Shown here: positions 25,592 to 40,500 of the stretch, one piece after another
How the letters are laid out: the number at the start of each line of letters is the position of its first letter
How positions within the stretch are numbered: the first letter of the stretch is position 1
Assembly: GCF_000237925.1 (NCBI RefSeq)
Contig: NC_031502.1
Coordinates: forward strand, 59,331,943 to 59,395,942
Direction: 5' to 3'
Origin: Schistosoma mansoni
Taxonomy: Eukaryota; Platyhelminthes; Trematoda; Strigeidida; Schistosomatidae
Length of the DNA stretch: 64,000 nt
Made by a program: the position numbers and the translations under genes
The notes under the pieces: generated by a model
What the model saw: the letters and a program-made list of their open reading frames with translations, nothing else
What the model was told of the DNA's origin: nothing
Database searches by the model: none

Positions 25592-28500
25592 TGGTCTATG
25601 TATGTACTTTAAAATCTGCTATCTCCATTCATGTCATATCTGTTAATCTGTTAAACACACAATGTTTTAAGTTTAAACACTAAGATTTCCTGTGTTGTTT
25701 TCATCATACCATACAATATTTAGAAAGCACATTTCTGCATATCGGTTTCTTCATTTATTAAAATACCTTTGGTTTGTTAACACAAAGAAGGAATATATAT
25801 ATATATATATATCGCTCCACATCTAGGTACGTCTAACATTTCGATATGCATATATGTGTAGAATGTGTAACATACATAAACACCTAAGCATCATTATGTT
25901 TCTAGTGTAAATTGATGATTTCAATTTATTAAACGTGTCAGTTAAGTAAATACAAATCTTATGATACTATTACGAGTCTAAAGTAATATTTTGGTCCACT
26001 ACCTCTACACTTTCACTACTACTAATACTACTACTATTAATAATAATATTATAATTGAAATTTTGTGGACTTTTTCGTCATAACAACTACACTTACCAGT
26101 AGATACATGTTTGCTTGATAAGTACTCGAAAGTCAAGGAATTTCAAAAGTGTTTCAAACAATAATTATGTCACATGTGTATTGTTACAAATGAAGAGTAT
26201 GCTGAAGAGGATAAAATTATTTTACTTTTTGCTTTCTAAAATACATTTGTCATGACTGTATTTTTAGTGATCACGTTGTCTCGCATTTTATCGTTCTGTC
26301 AGTGCTGTCAAATTACCATTGATCATTTTGGGACCATAATTTATCCAGTTTTTTGTCAACGATTGCTAATTTTTCTCTCCTGTTACGATAATTCTATACA
26401 TTTCTTTTAATCCATATTTCCCCCTGACCTTTTCTCTTTCATAGTTGATTGTTACCGCTTTTGGCTTGCTAGGTTTCCTGTCTCAAGGCAATGTTGGTGA
26501 CCGTGTATAGAGAGCTGTTTCACTTTTATTTTGTCTACATAAACATGATTTTTTCTACACTTATTCCTTCTATTTGGGCCCCATCGTTTTGGATTATGGT
26601 TGATGAATTCCTCACGAATTAGAGTAATGTAGATTGTTCGTAATTGACAATTATCGTAGCAATAGCAAACAATACTCGAAATACGACAGAACTCAAAGAA
26701 ATCATAGGGTCTTAGATCGAGTAATTATGAAAGATGTTCTAAATGTTACTGCTAAATGTGTGGTAATGGAATATTTAACAGAATAAGCAATCACGAGTAG
26801 CGGTCATAGATATAAGAAAACTATAGCTATCATTTCTTAGATGAAAAATACTGAAACGTCACGGTCTGACTAACATAAGGACGGTGGGTGTTTTAGCACT
26901 AACTGATTGATCCATTAATGGCTCATTTCGCATATTTATTGGGTGGGCTTTATATGTATTGGATGGTATAATTATTTTCAGTTATTTGCAGACTGATGCC
27001 CATTCCTACTGGGATCTAAACCGTTTTCTTTAAATGTGTTACATTGTGTTAGTTTTGGCTCTAGTTGATTTACTCCAAACCTTCAGTTCCATATTTGTCT
27101 ACCTATTAAATTTTGATCAGTATAGTTGGAAAAATAGTGTTAACTAGTGTTTATCTATTCATGTCTTCCATTTAAAATCAATTTTAAGATTTGAAGTGTC
27201 CTCTTTTTTGTTTGCTGGTCATGTTACCGGTAAATAAATTATACCTATAATGATGCACAATGACAGTTTATAAAATATTTGTAAGATGTAAAATCCCCAG
27301 TATACAGTTATTATATAACATTAGCTGATTACCTAAGAAATACTTAAGTTCATTCACTAAATCCGTAAGATTCGATTTTTTTCCCACGATTAAAACTCCA
27401 TCTTTAGAAGCAAACATGATTAGTAGAATCATAGAGGTTTCTCAGTCACACGTAAATGTTAATGTTTAAACCGTATCTAGAAAATGTGTTCGCGTATGTG
27501 TTTGTTTTCGGTTGGAAATAACAACCCAGTATTATTTTGGATACTGTAAATTGAATACAGATCACTAAACGGAATTCAAAAACTTCGCATAGAATATTGT
27601 AACACATGCAACAGAGCCATTATTTACGTATTATAGTACAACATAGTAATCATATTGCATCCTGAAGTTAAAGAATTCGTGTTATTTTGAATGTTCACCT
27701 ACAAAGACTCAATATTCATTGTATCTTCCTACGTGATTTAAATTTTCATTTCTAATCGAATCATTTTAAAAAAGAACATTTCCTTTTAAATTCCACTAAT
27801 ATAATGGAGATTGTAATTTGAGTTTTGTTGTAACCTTGTTCAAAATATGAAGTTTACCAAATAACTTATCTAACTGTTTATATTACTGGTACTTATCTAA
27901 CCATATGAGAATATTAACTATACTGTAGTGAACAATAACACGAGTGGGGACAATCGCATGTATTCAAGCACAAATTACAGATTATCTCACTAAAATCTGT
28001 TAACCATACAGTAAACAGTTAATTTACAAAATAACAATCAATTATCTCAATCTTGACTGTTCCTTTTGTAAATATCAATCCATCATCTCTGATTTCATTG
28101 TTTATGCATTTTCATACCAATTACGTTCCGTTTCGGTTCTTTCCTAATCAATCTTCTAGTAAAATACATTCTATGCCTAACCATGACCATATACTATTTA
28201 TGTGGATATAAGTAAACCACATATCAGTGAGTTAGTTATAACATAGGACCAGACACATATATGCACTGGTTCAAGTCGCCACACTTCATTAGCACAACAA
28301 GATGAACATCGAATTCACAGAAGCAGTCACTTCAATGGTAGAAAAAACGATTTCATATAGGGACATTATACAGGGAGAAAGAATTAGTTCGTAGAAAGAA
28401 AGGTATAAAATAATTTTAATTTCATGGTTTAAGGGAAGACAAAGAGTGTACACACCTACGCCATTGTGATTGGTTCTGAGCCATGTCACCCACAGTCTCC

Positions 28501-31500
28501 AATTATTGGTTACGATAGTGGCACGGACCCTAACGAAGTAGTCTGGATTCACCAACATGGTTCAGACTAGAAGTTAGTGACTTCAAGCACTGATGCCACG
28601 TTTTGGTTTGGCCTCTTCTAACTTTCTTCCAACCATCCTCAATATCAGTCAGCATTGCGCGCTATGGTAATTGGTGTTCAGGCATACGTAACACGTGACC
28701 TGACTATCTCAGTTGATATATATTCTATGTCTGACCATCACCATATAGTACTTATGTGAATATAAGTAACCCACACCATAATACCACTAGTTAGTGATAG
28801 TAATAGTACTACTAAAAATATATTATCCTTTATAATTAAAATTAAAAAAGTACTAATCAAATCCTCTTTTAATCAATCAATTTCTTATTACTAGGTCATC
28901 CCATCATACAAGTATGTATGTGTATATATTTATAAATGTGTATATAGACTAAAAATTGTCTGATTGTGCATGTGTTCATTCTTCATTCACTACTTGTCTC
29001 ATTATATTGCCAATTATCCAATCTAAGTTATTCAGTAATATCATTTACCTCCTGTATGTCTACATTTCTAAAAACATTATACATGCACACACACATACTT
29101 TACAGACATGTGTTTCTATATATATATATATATATATTCTATTCCATATGTCTGTATGCGTTCAATGATTTCTACCAATCATTGTTATCATTTTATCCAA
29201 TCATTATTCATTATCTTTCCTAGTTTGTTTTATTATTTTTTTAACTTTATGGTTCGATATCAGTAGTCAATACATATATCACAAAAAATTTTTTTCGGGT
29301 TTTCCTTTTTATTCATCCAACATCGATATCGTTTACTCTTTATTTTAAATAGAATGAAAAAAAAACAATTCTGTATTCTTAGTAAAAAGTGTTAATTTTT
29401 TTAAGCATAAATGGATAGTGACTAGTAGTGGAAACCAGGACGCGCGTTTCGTCCTATTTGGGACTCGTCAGCTAGATGTACCTGTGTTAATTTTTTTGTT
29501 TCACACATTTTGGAAAATTATGATGTTGAAAGCGTGAGTCAATTGAAGCTAGAAAAATACTAAATCTCCACAAAACCCCTTCTGAAAATTATGATGTGTT
29601 ATGAAAATGAGTTGATAAAAGAGAACTAACTGAATTTGAGAAACGTGGTTTTCTTCCTACATATTTATTAATCCTATCAACTTGTAATTATTTTAAGCAG
29701 AGATGATCGTGGATGCGCACTGCTGAGGAGTCCAATAGTAGGACGAGTTGGCCATCTAGCGCTTCCAGGTTTTCCATGGTGGTCTAGCTTCAATTGACTC
29801 ATGATTTCAACTATGAAGAATATAATTGTGTATAAATATTACATAACAGTTTATAATTATAATGAATTCATCATGAGGAACATATTATTATTTTAAATTC
29901 AACTAAGTTTGTTCACTGATTAGTCATAGGATCCAAGATTCAGTTTTCATCCTATTTATTATTTGTCAATTGGACGTACTTGTATCCTGTTATTGATGTT
30001 CATTATGGAACTCAAACCCAGTATCTTCTGTTTCAAACTTTAAAGTGTTAACCATTTAGTTGCTGAGCTCATTAGCTGAGCCATTAGCTTCTTCAATAGA
30101 TTTGAAATTTATTTGCTCAGATTTGTATTTTCTTGTTGTTAATGTTAAGGACTGTTATTAATCAGACTTATATGGGATATGTACATCTTGAATCATTTTA
30201 ATTTTANNNNNNNNNNNNNNNNNNNNNNNNNNNNNNNNNNNNNNNNNNNNNNNNNNNNNNNNNNNNNNNNNNNNNNNNNNNNNNNNNNNNNNNNNNNNNN
30301 NNNNNNNNNNNNNNNNNNNNNNNNNNNNNNNNNNNNNNNNNNNNNNNNNNNNNNNNNNNNNNNNNNNNNNNNNNNNNNNNNNNNNNNNNNNNNNNNNNNN
30401 NNNNNNTTTTTCAGGAATTATAATCAAACATCAAAATTATCGAAATAAATATGAGTACATGGTTCTTCGTTTCATTGTACACTGAATAGGTCATCCAATC
30501 AACGTCGAAAATGTCTAAACGTTTATATATAATATGTTATTTACACGTATCAATTCACACCACAAATCTCTTACACATTAATACATATACCTAGTTTAGA
30601 CATTTTTAATGTTGATTGGATGACCTACTCAGTATACAATGAACCGGAGAACCATTTACCTATTTATATTCGATAATTTCGATGTTTGATTATAATTCCT
30701 TGAAAACGTTTGGACCAGATTGCCAAGCTAAACGTTGGATTTACTTCAAATTCATTCGCTGGGAATTTACAAATATATTATTGCTATTTAATGTCTAATA
30801 TTTTTATTATATAGTTGAAATCATGAGTTGATTGAAGCTAGACCACCATGGAAAATTTGAAAGCACTGGATGACAATTTCGTCCCGTTGTGGGACTCCTC
30901 AGTAAGTGACTTCAATTGATTCATGATTTCAACTATATAAAAAAATCACTAAAGTCTCCACAAAACTCTCCTTTTGAAAATAATATTTTCATGTTTCATT
31001 TTTATCCTTTAAGTCTATTTCTAATTATTATACTTATGTATTTACCTAAATTAAGTGCATAGTTCAGTTTATTTTTCTCAATTGTTGTAGTATATATAGT
31101 AAGCTCACTGAACCCTTTTTTTCTTGATTTTCACAATCTCAGATAAATATTTATGTTTTATAATCAGAAGGGGTTTTGTGTAGATTTCAGTATTTTTCAA
31201 AGTTGAAATCATGAGTCAATTGAAGCTAAACCATGTCCTGGAGTTCTAGTGGGAAGCAGTGACCAGTGGAGTTCAACCACGTCTGTTGTGAGATAACAAC
31301 TCACTGAAGACAATTGGTGAACGGTTGCTCAAATTTATATTTTATACTTTTGTGTCTATGCTTCTTTGTTATTATAAATCAAAATTTTGTAATTCGATGT
31401 AATCAGTCAGAAAAAGGTAATTATAAAAAAGAATGCAATGAATTTAATATATAAATCTGTTAATTGTAGCTCATTTGAACATCCGAATAAAAATCAATTT

Positions 31501-34500
31501 AAAGGCGATGGAGATAGTTATTCGTTCTGTGAAAGTTATTGCGAATAGCCTTAAAAGCTATTCTTAAACTCCCTACTATTTCAGTACATTTTTATGTGTG
31601 TGCGCGCATACGTCGTGGATTTCTTATTGCGATGACACTGTTACCAGTGAATCAGATGGTCTAAAATAACAGAGTATGATATTTAGTGGATTCACTTTCT
31701 TTTTGTACAATGAATTTTGATTACTAGGTTTCATGCTCTTCATATAACTATCTAATAACTTTTTATGTAAATAGTATGTGCACAGATTGCCGTAATTACA
31801 TATCTCTTGGAATAGATCGTCCACAGAAAAATGAATATTTATAAGCAGGATATTCTGTGCGTGCAATTACTGTTTATTCACATTTATCATTATAATGACG
31901 TTTCAGCTTCGGTCATAGATCGCTCGAGTATTCATTAACAATGACTAATAAGTACTGAAATTCGTATCACGCAATCTTCAAGTTAATAATATACATGATT
32001 GGACTCTGGTTTTCCTTTTTATCACTAATCCATATCTTTACTTAACTATTCAATTTTTATCCTAACTAATGTGAGCTATATTGTTTACAAATCAGATAAA
32101 AATTGACTTGACAAGTTTAAATTGTAAAATTCTCTTCTTGTAATTCAAAATAATTGAAGTTTTCCAACTGAATTTAGATTTTATCAGGAACTGTATGATT
32201 AGTCTCCTTGTGTTTATGTAATGAGCCAACTCAGGCCAATTGAAATTTGTTTTATAACCTACATATAGTTTAATTGACAGATGGTTTGTGAGAATATAGA
32301 TCGTTACAAAACTATAACATACTCCAGGTTACCCTCTTTTAAACTGTCATTAATTTCAGTATATGTTTCTTTTTCAACCTAAATTTATTAGACTCATCAT
32401 AAAAAAAATTTACCTAAAAATCTGGAAATCTAGGATTACGAATATTATCTTATTAATATTTCGGGATTGAAAGAGATTTTGCCTTTTCCATAAGGCAACG
32501 AGTATTATAAACTGTTTCGTACCTTTCATAGTTGTAAAATGTATGAATCTGATCATTCGTAGTCATATAAAAGTTTCAGAAAACCCAGTTACTATCACTT
32601 TTGAAACACTTTTTACAGGTAGTGAGATCATTTCATCAGAAGTAATGAGATAATATCTCCAAGTATAGACATAATTTAAACAGCTTATTAATGGCTAGGT
32701 TTTCCATATAGTTTACATTATTACATGGAGGTGTAATATCTGAATTATGGAATCCTTACTTGTCACCCTTTTACGTACAAGAAATTATTATTCATTGAAC
32801 CTGGGTTATACCGACATTAAGAATTTTTTTATTAAAAAGTTATATTTAATTACGCTGTTTATCCTTGTTGGATTTCTGAGAGTAGATAGAAAAAAGCTAG
32901 AGACAGACGGCGTGGGATCACATTATGAAACCATTGACTATTAGGTTGAACCATATCAGTAGGTTCGAACTTTCTGCTTGGGGGATATGCAATACTTGTA
33001 ATCTATTCGGAAACGTTGATTGATATAACGTACAAAATTAGTCACAGAGATCTAGTTGGATTATTTTCTGTCTTCCCCTAAATCTGGTGATAAGTTTTGT
33101 TCATCCTTCAATTTCATAAGTTCTTTTTGAGTTGTATTTTCTATGTTTACCTTCCCGTTACTGTTAAGACCAAGTCTTCTTTGAGCTTTTCATTTTATTA
33201 ATTTACTATCTACATATACTGATGTGTGGTATACTAACTTGGACCGATATAAATTCGCATCAAGCCCTACATCGTTAGACTGGTTGGCTAGTTCTTTAAA
33301 TATTTGCACTTTAGATATGTTATTACGACCTGTATTTTCTCAAATAGTAATTATGTTAACCAGTTAAAATGTTTGCTACTTGACATGTTACTAACCAGCG
33401 CATCCTATTTGATCGTTATTCAATACAATTAATTCTTAGCGGTTTGTATACTAGGTTCCCAATGGAATCCACTCTGACAACTTCATTTCCCTGTCCTAAT
33501 GGGATGTGACAATTTGATCCGATGTACACCTGTGCCAAGTTCTCTGTTGTATATGACTGACTAACTATCTCGAGCACCCAAACCAACGTAGTAACAATGA
33601 ATTTAAACACATTAGATAATAGCATTGTTGTTAAAGCACGTTTTTTGGTTTCGTTTTCTATAAGCTAAATAGTTTTATTATGAATCTTCTATCATTCTTT
33701 CTTCATAATGTCATCAGCGTCTGATTTTACTAAAAAGGCAAAAATAAAACTTTGCAAACATCTGATATGGCTGATAAAGTATGCGATACTACTGGATTAA
33801 AAAAAGAATACTAATCCCAGAAACAAATCTCTTCTTCATTAATGCCATCCGCAGTTTTTCAAATATACCCCTTATATGTTGATCAAAGTTAAATAAAGCA
33901 TTCATTGTTAGTGAATAATAAAGCGTTTAATTGTATTTTCCCATCTTTTGTTTTACTTATTTTAAAAAATCCTCTCTTAACAGGTTTTTTTAAATGATGC
34001 AGATGATTTGCTTATGAATAATATATAGACTAATCATGAATATTATGTATAAATATGCATACTCTCCTTAGATAACTTACTTACCTACGCCTGTTACCCC
34101 TCGTCGAGGAGCATAAGCCGCTCACCAGCATTCTCCATCCAACCCTGTCCTGGGCAATCCTTTCCAGTTGTTATTCATCCTTTTCATATCTGCTTCTATT
34201 TCCCGTCGTAATGTGTTCTTTGGCCTTCCTCTTTTCCGCTTCCCTTCACCATTCCAAGTTAGGGATTGTCTTATGATGCACATTGGTGATTTCCTTAATG
34301 TATGTCCGATCCACTTCCAACAGCTTTCCCTAATTTCCTCTTCAGCTGGAAGCTGGTTTGTCCTCTCCCATAAAACGCTGTTGCTATTTGTATTAATTAA
34401 GATGTAATATTCTTCTTTTCTGTTTTGTGAAGTTGTGGCTTAGAATCAACAAGTCTTTGGCACTATTACTATCAACATAATCTTATCTAGACCATCACTG

Positions 34501-37500
34501 TGGGTGGGGTCGTGAACGCACACTACTGAGCAGTTCCATACTAGGATGAAGGAGTTGTCCAGTGCTTCATGAGTTCTAATGGTGGTTTAGCTATGATTAG
34601 TTTTTGACTTAAAATATGAAAATTCTCCATTCTACCTCAGATCTTATACTGACAAATCTATGACTCACTTGGTTACATCATTCGTTCCTCAATTATTAGG
34701 TAACAAACTATCACTCCACTTCGTATACATTGACTTTGATAACTGTGGTAGTCTTGTTAGTATTTGTATAATAGATATGGGTTTCATAATCCAGTTTCCT
34801 TGATCAGATGAAAATTTAAAGAACAATTCATATTTAAAAGTTTTACATACAAGTGAGTTGCATAATGTTAACTGTAGTTTTAATTTAATTCATTTACCAA
34901 TTATAGGTTTATCTACTCAAATTTGTCCCACATACGTATGTTTATTCGAGGTTATCCGATGCCACTACTTCAACTGCCTGGTTTCTCTTACTAAAGTTAG
35001 TAGAGAAGTAGAGTTTTAAAGACTGTCGTTTATTGATTACCAGCCAAGTGATTTAATTACTTAGTTACTACTACTCAACTATGAGGCACACTTCAAAATA
35101 ATCTCACAAAAATCTTGTTTTTGTTTGTTATGTGCCATACTCATAGGTTAGTTCCTTTAAAAAAAGATAATATGTTTTCCTGTCGAAAATAACCTACGAA
35201 ATGAACTGCATCTCACTACTCATATGTTCTTTTTGAATGTTAGTCAAGACCATGCTATTTTCAACCCTTTGAGTGAATTGTTTAAATTAACTGATATACT
35301 CAAATTCAATGTTTCATATTTATCATTAGTTGATAAAAAGTCTTGTGTTACTCATCACCTTGGATTATACAACAATACCGTTCTAATAAGTGATATTAAC
35401 TGTAGGAGGTTTCGTTACGGAAAATTTACCAGTGGTCTTGATAAGGATACCTAGCCTGTCGGGTCCTGTAATGATATTCTCATGACTCTCAGATCGCCTT
35501 TTTTTTCCTAAGAACGATGGCACAGTGGATAATGCTATTTTTAAGTGCTAGGTTGGTAGTTGATTGAATGCTCTATGTATACACTCCTTCTTATTGTTCC
35601 AATAGAAATTTCGAACCCCATTTCATTTATTTCAATTTGAACAGTGAGATAACACTACTGTCTCACACATATTGTTTTGTGACTCAATGCCGTGTACACA
35701 AACCTGTACTTAATATGTGTCACATGGTCATGGTATTTCAAATATCCTTGAGTGAGTAATATCTCTGCAAATAAAATTTGAACTCACAATCTTTCATGCG
35801 TTTTTACAATTTTGTTTTCATAAATATAAATAGCCTTTTCTCGATTTAATATGTTTTACACGTTTATTGAAACCTTGAATAAATAAAAGTACCACCACTA
35901 AATCAACTACTTCCATGAATCCAGTGTTCATCTTGTTGTGCTTATGAGGTATGGCAACTTGGACCGATGCATATATGTGCCTGGTCCTAAGTTGTAGCTG
36001 ACTGACTGAATAAATAAAAGACATTCAAATTTATCTGTACTTTAAAAATAACTTCAACTAAGAAATAGATTTTCATGAATAGATTAAGTCAATGATCATG
36101 ATATATGATTTTATTCGATTATCTGATTTTCTGTTATTTATTTGATTGACCCACTTGTTAAGGAATGACGATGTTTGAGGTTAGGATTTGTATCTTCGGA
36201 CATGCAGCGCATCTGCTTTTCAATGTTCAATATATGTTCAGTATCTAGCATTTTTCTGTTCATCTAGTGAATGAATGCTGCACATGAAAGCATAATCTTC
36301 ACTGATGATTTCATTTTAAGCTGTAACCTTCATTGGATTTTTTTTTCATCTGGAAATTTGAGATGCGCTACAGTGTCATGTTTATAGTAGGCATATGTAA
36401 ATTACTTTAGATTGTGGAAATGAAATTGTTGGTGAAAACTACACTCTTATACGCAGTACTGACCCACTAAATGAATAGGAAACTACTCCAAAATGCTAAA
36501 TATTGGATTTTTATTAAACAGTGAAAAAGTATGATTATCCTCACACCAATGTTTATAATTACGTAATACTAAATAGTCATTGTTTATTATAAATTATAAC
36601 CTTCTAGATATCAGTGTATATACTTTGTTATAAAAAAAGGTGACACCAAGGTATAAAGCATAATTTACACCTAATGATAGGCACTAATAAATTATATTAT
36701 TTACGTAAAACCATCTTTATCAGTAATGAAACAATCAGTTTATGATCACCCTAAGTTCTATATCATTCTCCCTATTTATTCGTTTTATTTTCTCATTTAT
36801 CACCAGTTATTCTCAAGTATATATTGTATACTGAGTTCATTGTAGTCAGTTATTGAGTCATTTCGATCATTATCTACATCGTAAACATCATTCATATCAT
36901 TATATCATTAATATTTATTCTTGTCTAAAGGTTTTTTTTGTCTATCACCTACCATGAAACATTCAATTATTAGTAGTATATGTATATATATATATATATA
37001 TTTATTTATATTTCCTTTATTTAATGTTCGTTATCTACTTATGCCTCTGTTATCATCATCGTCATCATCATCTTCATTCTCATCAACAAAAAAAAGACTA
37101 TCAGAATTTTGCTTCTTTTATTTTTATCATCCTTCCCATTTGATTGATTGTCTGTTTGATGTTTGATTATGATCGGAATATGAATGTTGATATCTAATTG
37201 TGAACGTGGTGACTGGCTCACGTACTAATTATTGTTTGATTTGTTCATTGTGTGTTTGTTCTTTTTTTGTTGTGTATTATCGCCTGCATGTTTGTATGTA
37301 CTGATTTGTATTTAAATTGTTGAATGTGTTTGTGTGTGTGTGTGTATGTATGCGTTTGTTCATGAATGAATGCTTGTACACATGTCCATGGTCCACTATT
37401 CTCAGGTACAACAGAACGTGTTTGCCTAATTATTGGATCGTTCGATGGTGTCATCACTGTACATAATTATATAATGGATCGAATAATGGAAAAACCTGAT

Positions 37501-40500
37501 CCAAATCCAAATACAACTGGAGAAGGCAGACTGAATGTTGAACGTCATAAGCAGGTAAGAATTTTTGTTTGTTATGTTGCCGTTTCCTTCTGTTTACTGT
37601 GTTATCGATTCATACATAATCATATTATCGTTCACACTGCAGTTCAACTAAATTACTCGGGATCAGTTCTTATTGTCAATATTTTCCTAAATAATATTCT
37701 TTCTTTCTTCAATGTTTTACTTTCTATTTTAATTTTTTAAAATTTGGTTTACAGGTGAAAATTCTTGTACCGAATAGTACAGCTGGTATGGTTATAGGAA
37801 AAGGTGGATCGTATATTCAAGAGATCAAAGAGAAAACCGGTGCATATGTGCAAATTTCACAAAAATCTCGTGAATTCAATCTCTTAGAACGATGCATTGT
37901 TGTTGCCGGTAAGTTATTCATGATGTATCCGAGGAAGATTAAATTATTGGCAACTTTTGAGAATTATTTATCGGCTGTTATTATATGAAAATTTTTATTG
38001 TATAATGATTGAGCAACTAGATTGTATATATTTATATTTTTTTTATCATAAGCTTTCAATTGACCTACTAGCTACTGCTATACCATTTACTATTCTTAGT
38101 TTACTCCAAATTTTTTTAGCTACAGTTTCCCATACAACCACTTTTGGCTTGATCTTGTATATTAATTATTCTGCACTTTATGGTGTGATACGTTCTGATC
38201 ACGTGCTTTTACATCACTTGTGTCTGAAATATATTATTCATACAGTGGAGGCGGATACTGTGTTCTGGACTGAACAGGCTGGGTTAGGTGAGAAGCTGTT
38301 ATCATATATGATCAATAAGGATCCAGAATCGACTCACGTAGCAGTTTAGCGTTACCTGGTAGATCATTATGGAGCCCGGAAAAAAGTAAATCTCAAATCC
38401 AATAACTTAAAAGTACCTTTCGCTTATTATGAACTGTAAAGAAGTTAGATTTCTGATGAAATATGGATTGATACAACAAGCTCATTGTTTATGAGATATC
38501 CGAAATAGTTCGACATATCTGTGCATCATACAACTCCCAGCTTTAATGACAATCAACGAATCTGCTGTCTTTCCTCTTCTTTTTCCCTCTAACTAGAGAC
38601 TAAAGTTCATGCTTGTTTAGAGGCTTTATTATTAAACATTCAAAGTAATCAATTCATATTCAATTCCTTTGACTTATATATACCTAGAATATCGCTTTAG
38701 TGGAAAACCCGCCATGAATTAATTAATATGATGAAAAAGTACACTAAAAGTCAACTGTACAGAAATAACACAATGCTATGGTGGAATGAGGAAATAAAAC
38801 TATTTAAGTAAATAGTTTTTGTATCAATTCATTATGAATTTCGGCCAGGGCGATAGATGTAGACTTCGTTGACCCTGACACTCACACTAGATCCTCCTGG
38901 TTTATCAACATTGTTATCCAGGGTTTTAAAGACGTCCGCCTCTTTCAGAGCTTCGTTATTAAGTGTAATTTGGTTGGTATTCGCTTGCTAAAAATTCCCA
39001 ATTACTTTTACCTTTTTTTAACAGAAAGTCCTTGTTATATTCCAATCGATTTTTCCGAATGTTGTACAAATTGGTTGTAGTGTTACATTGATTTTACGGT
39101 GCCTTATTAGAGGTAATAAGCATATAGTGTCAATTGCATTTGGATATATTAGTTTCTCATACTTATTTCTTGTTACATAAAAACTTTCTGAAACCAGTTT
39201 AATTGTATGAACTGTTCATGTCCAATAAGATCGTAATAACTAGCTTACATTTTATCAGTAGTTCCACCCAATTAATTAACACTTACCATACTACTTCAGC
39301 ATTTAAAAGTCAATTCTGAGTAACATACTACTTGGAATAAAGTTAAGGGTGCCCAAATCAAGAGGTAGTTTCAGTTTACGAGGTCTTTTACTATTGGTAG
39401 ATACAGACTACCTGGTTGAGGTCAATGCGATAACTGCGATCAATTGTTGGAAACGTTAGGTGAGATGTATGAGACTCAGCTACAGTGGAGCACATTCATT
39501 AACTCTTTATCTTCCTCTAGATCTTGAGTTCCATTATTCGTTAACATAAGCCTTTTTATGCAATCTTTTCGAACCATCTTCTCAATTTTTCGCCTTTCCC
39601 ACTGCTACCACACTATTTCAATTTCTCTGTTATTTATCTCTTCTTGATGTATGAAAACTTAAGCTAACTCCTATTTGTACCAAACTTTACATTAATCGTG
39701 ACTAACTAAACATCCCTCTTCTGTATCATGCAAATATTTTCGTCTGAACACTGAACTAGTGAACACACATAGAAACCTGCATCAACCTTTATCTTTCATT
39801 ATTTTTGTTGTACAGTGACATAAAACTGTTACTGATATTGACCAAAATGGAGGTTGTCATTAAAGGTTTTGTTAGTGTCATGATTTTTTTTTCATTGTGA
39901 ACTGATGTCAGCAGTTTCTGGCATTATTACGTACTGTGAATTTCTTAGCTGTTTCGTCTCATTTCTAATATTTTCTTTAATGCATTTATATAGCATCGTA
40001 TGAAACCTTATCCAAAGTTCTTTTCGTATTTGAGAAGTACATAGTATTGTTTAAGCACTTCGCTGTACTCTGTCATGTGCAACTTTGAATTTAACCATCT
40101 ACACATAACAATGTATAGTTACTAACATTTTTGAATAAATTCATTCCCATAAAAGATATACTTACTTACTCTTGTTACCCCTCGTGGAGGAGCATGGGCC
40201 ACTCACCAACATCATCCATCGAATTCTATCCTGGGGGATCCTTCCCAGTTGCTACCCATTCTTTTTATGTATGCTTCCGATTCCCGACCAATGTGTTCCT
40301 TTATCTCCTCTTTTCCATTTCCCTTCACGTCTCCAAGTTAGCGCTTGCCTCATGATACAGTTTGCTGATTTCCGCAGTGTATTTCCTATCCACGTCCAGT
40401 GTTTTCTCTTAATTTCCTCTTCAGATGAAAGCTGGTTTGTTTTCTCCCACAGCATGCTGTTGCTGATGGTCAACGAACATTGAGTATCTTGAATAAACGG

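Noticed and set aside
37957-38349. 130-residue open frame in nova intron 4
   Set aside because: It lies over an interspersed repeat found twice more in the window and lacks splice-site support.
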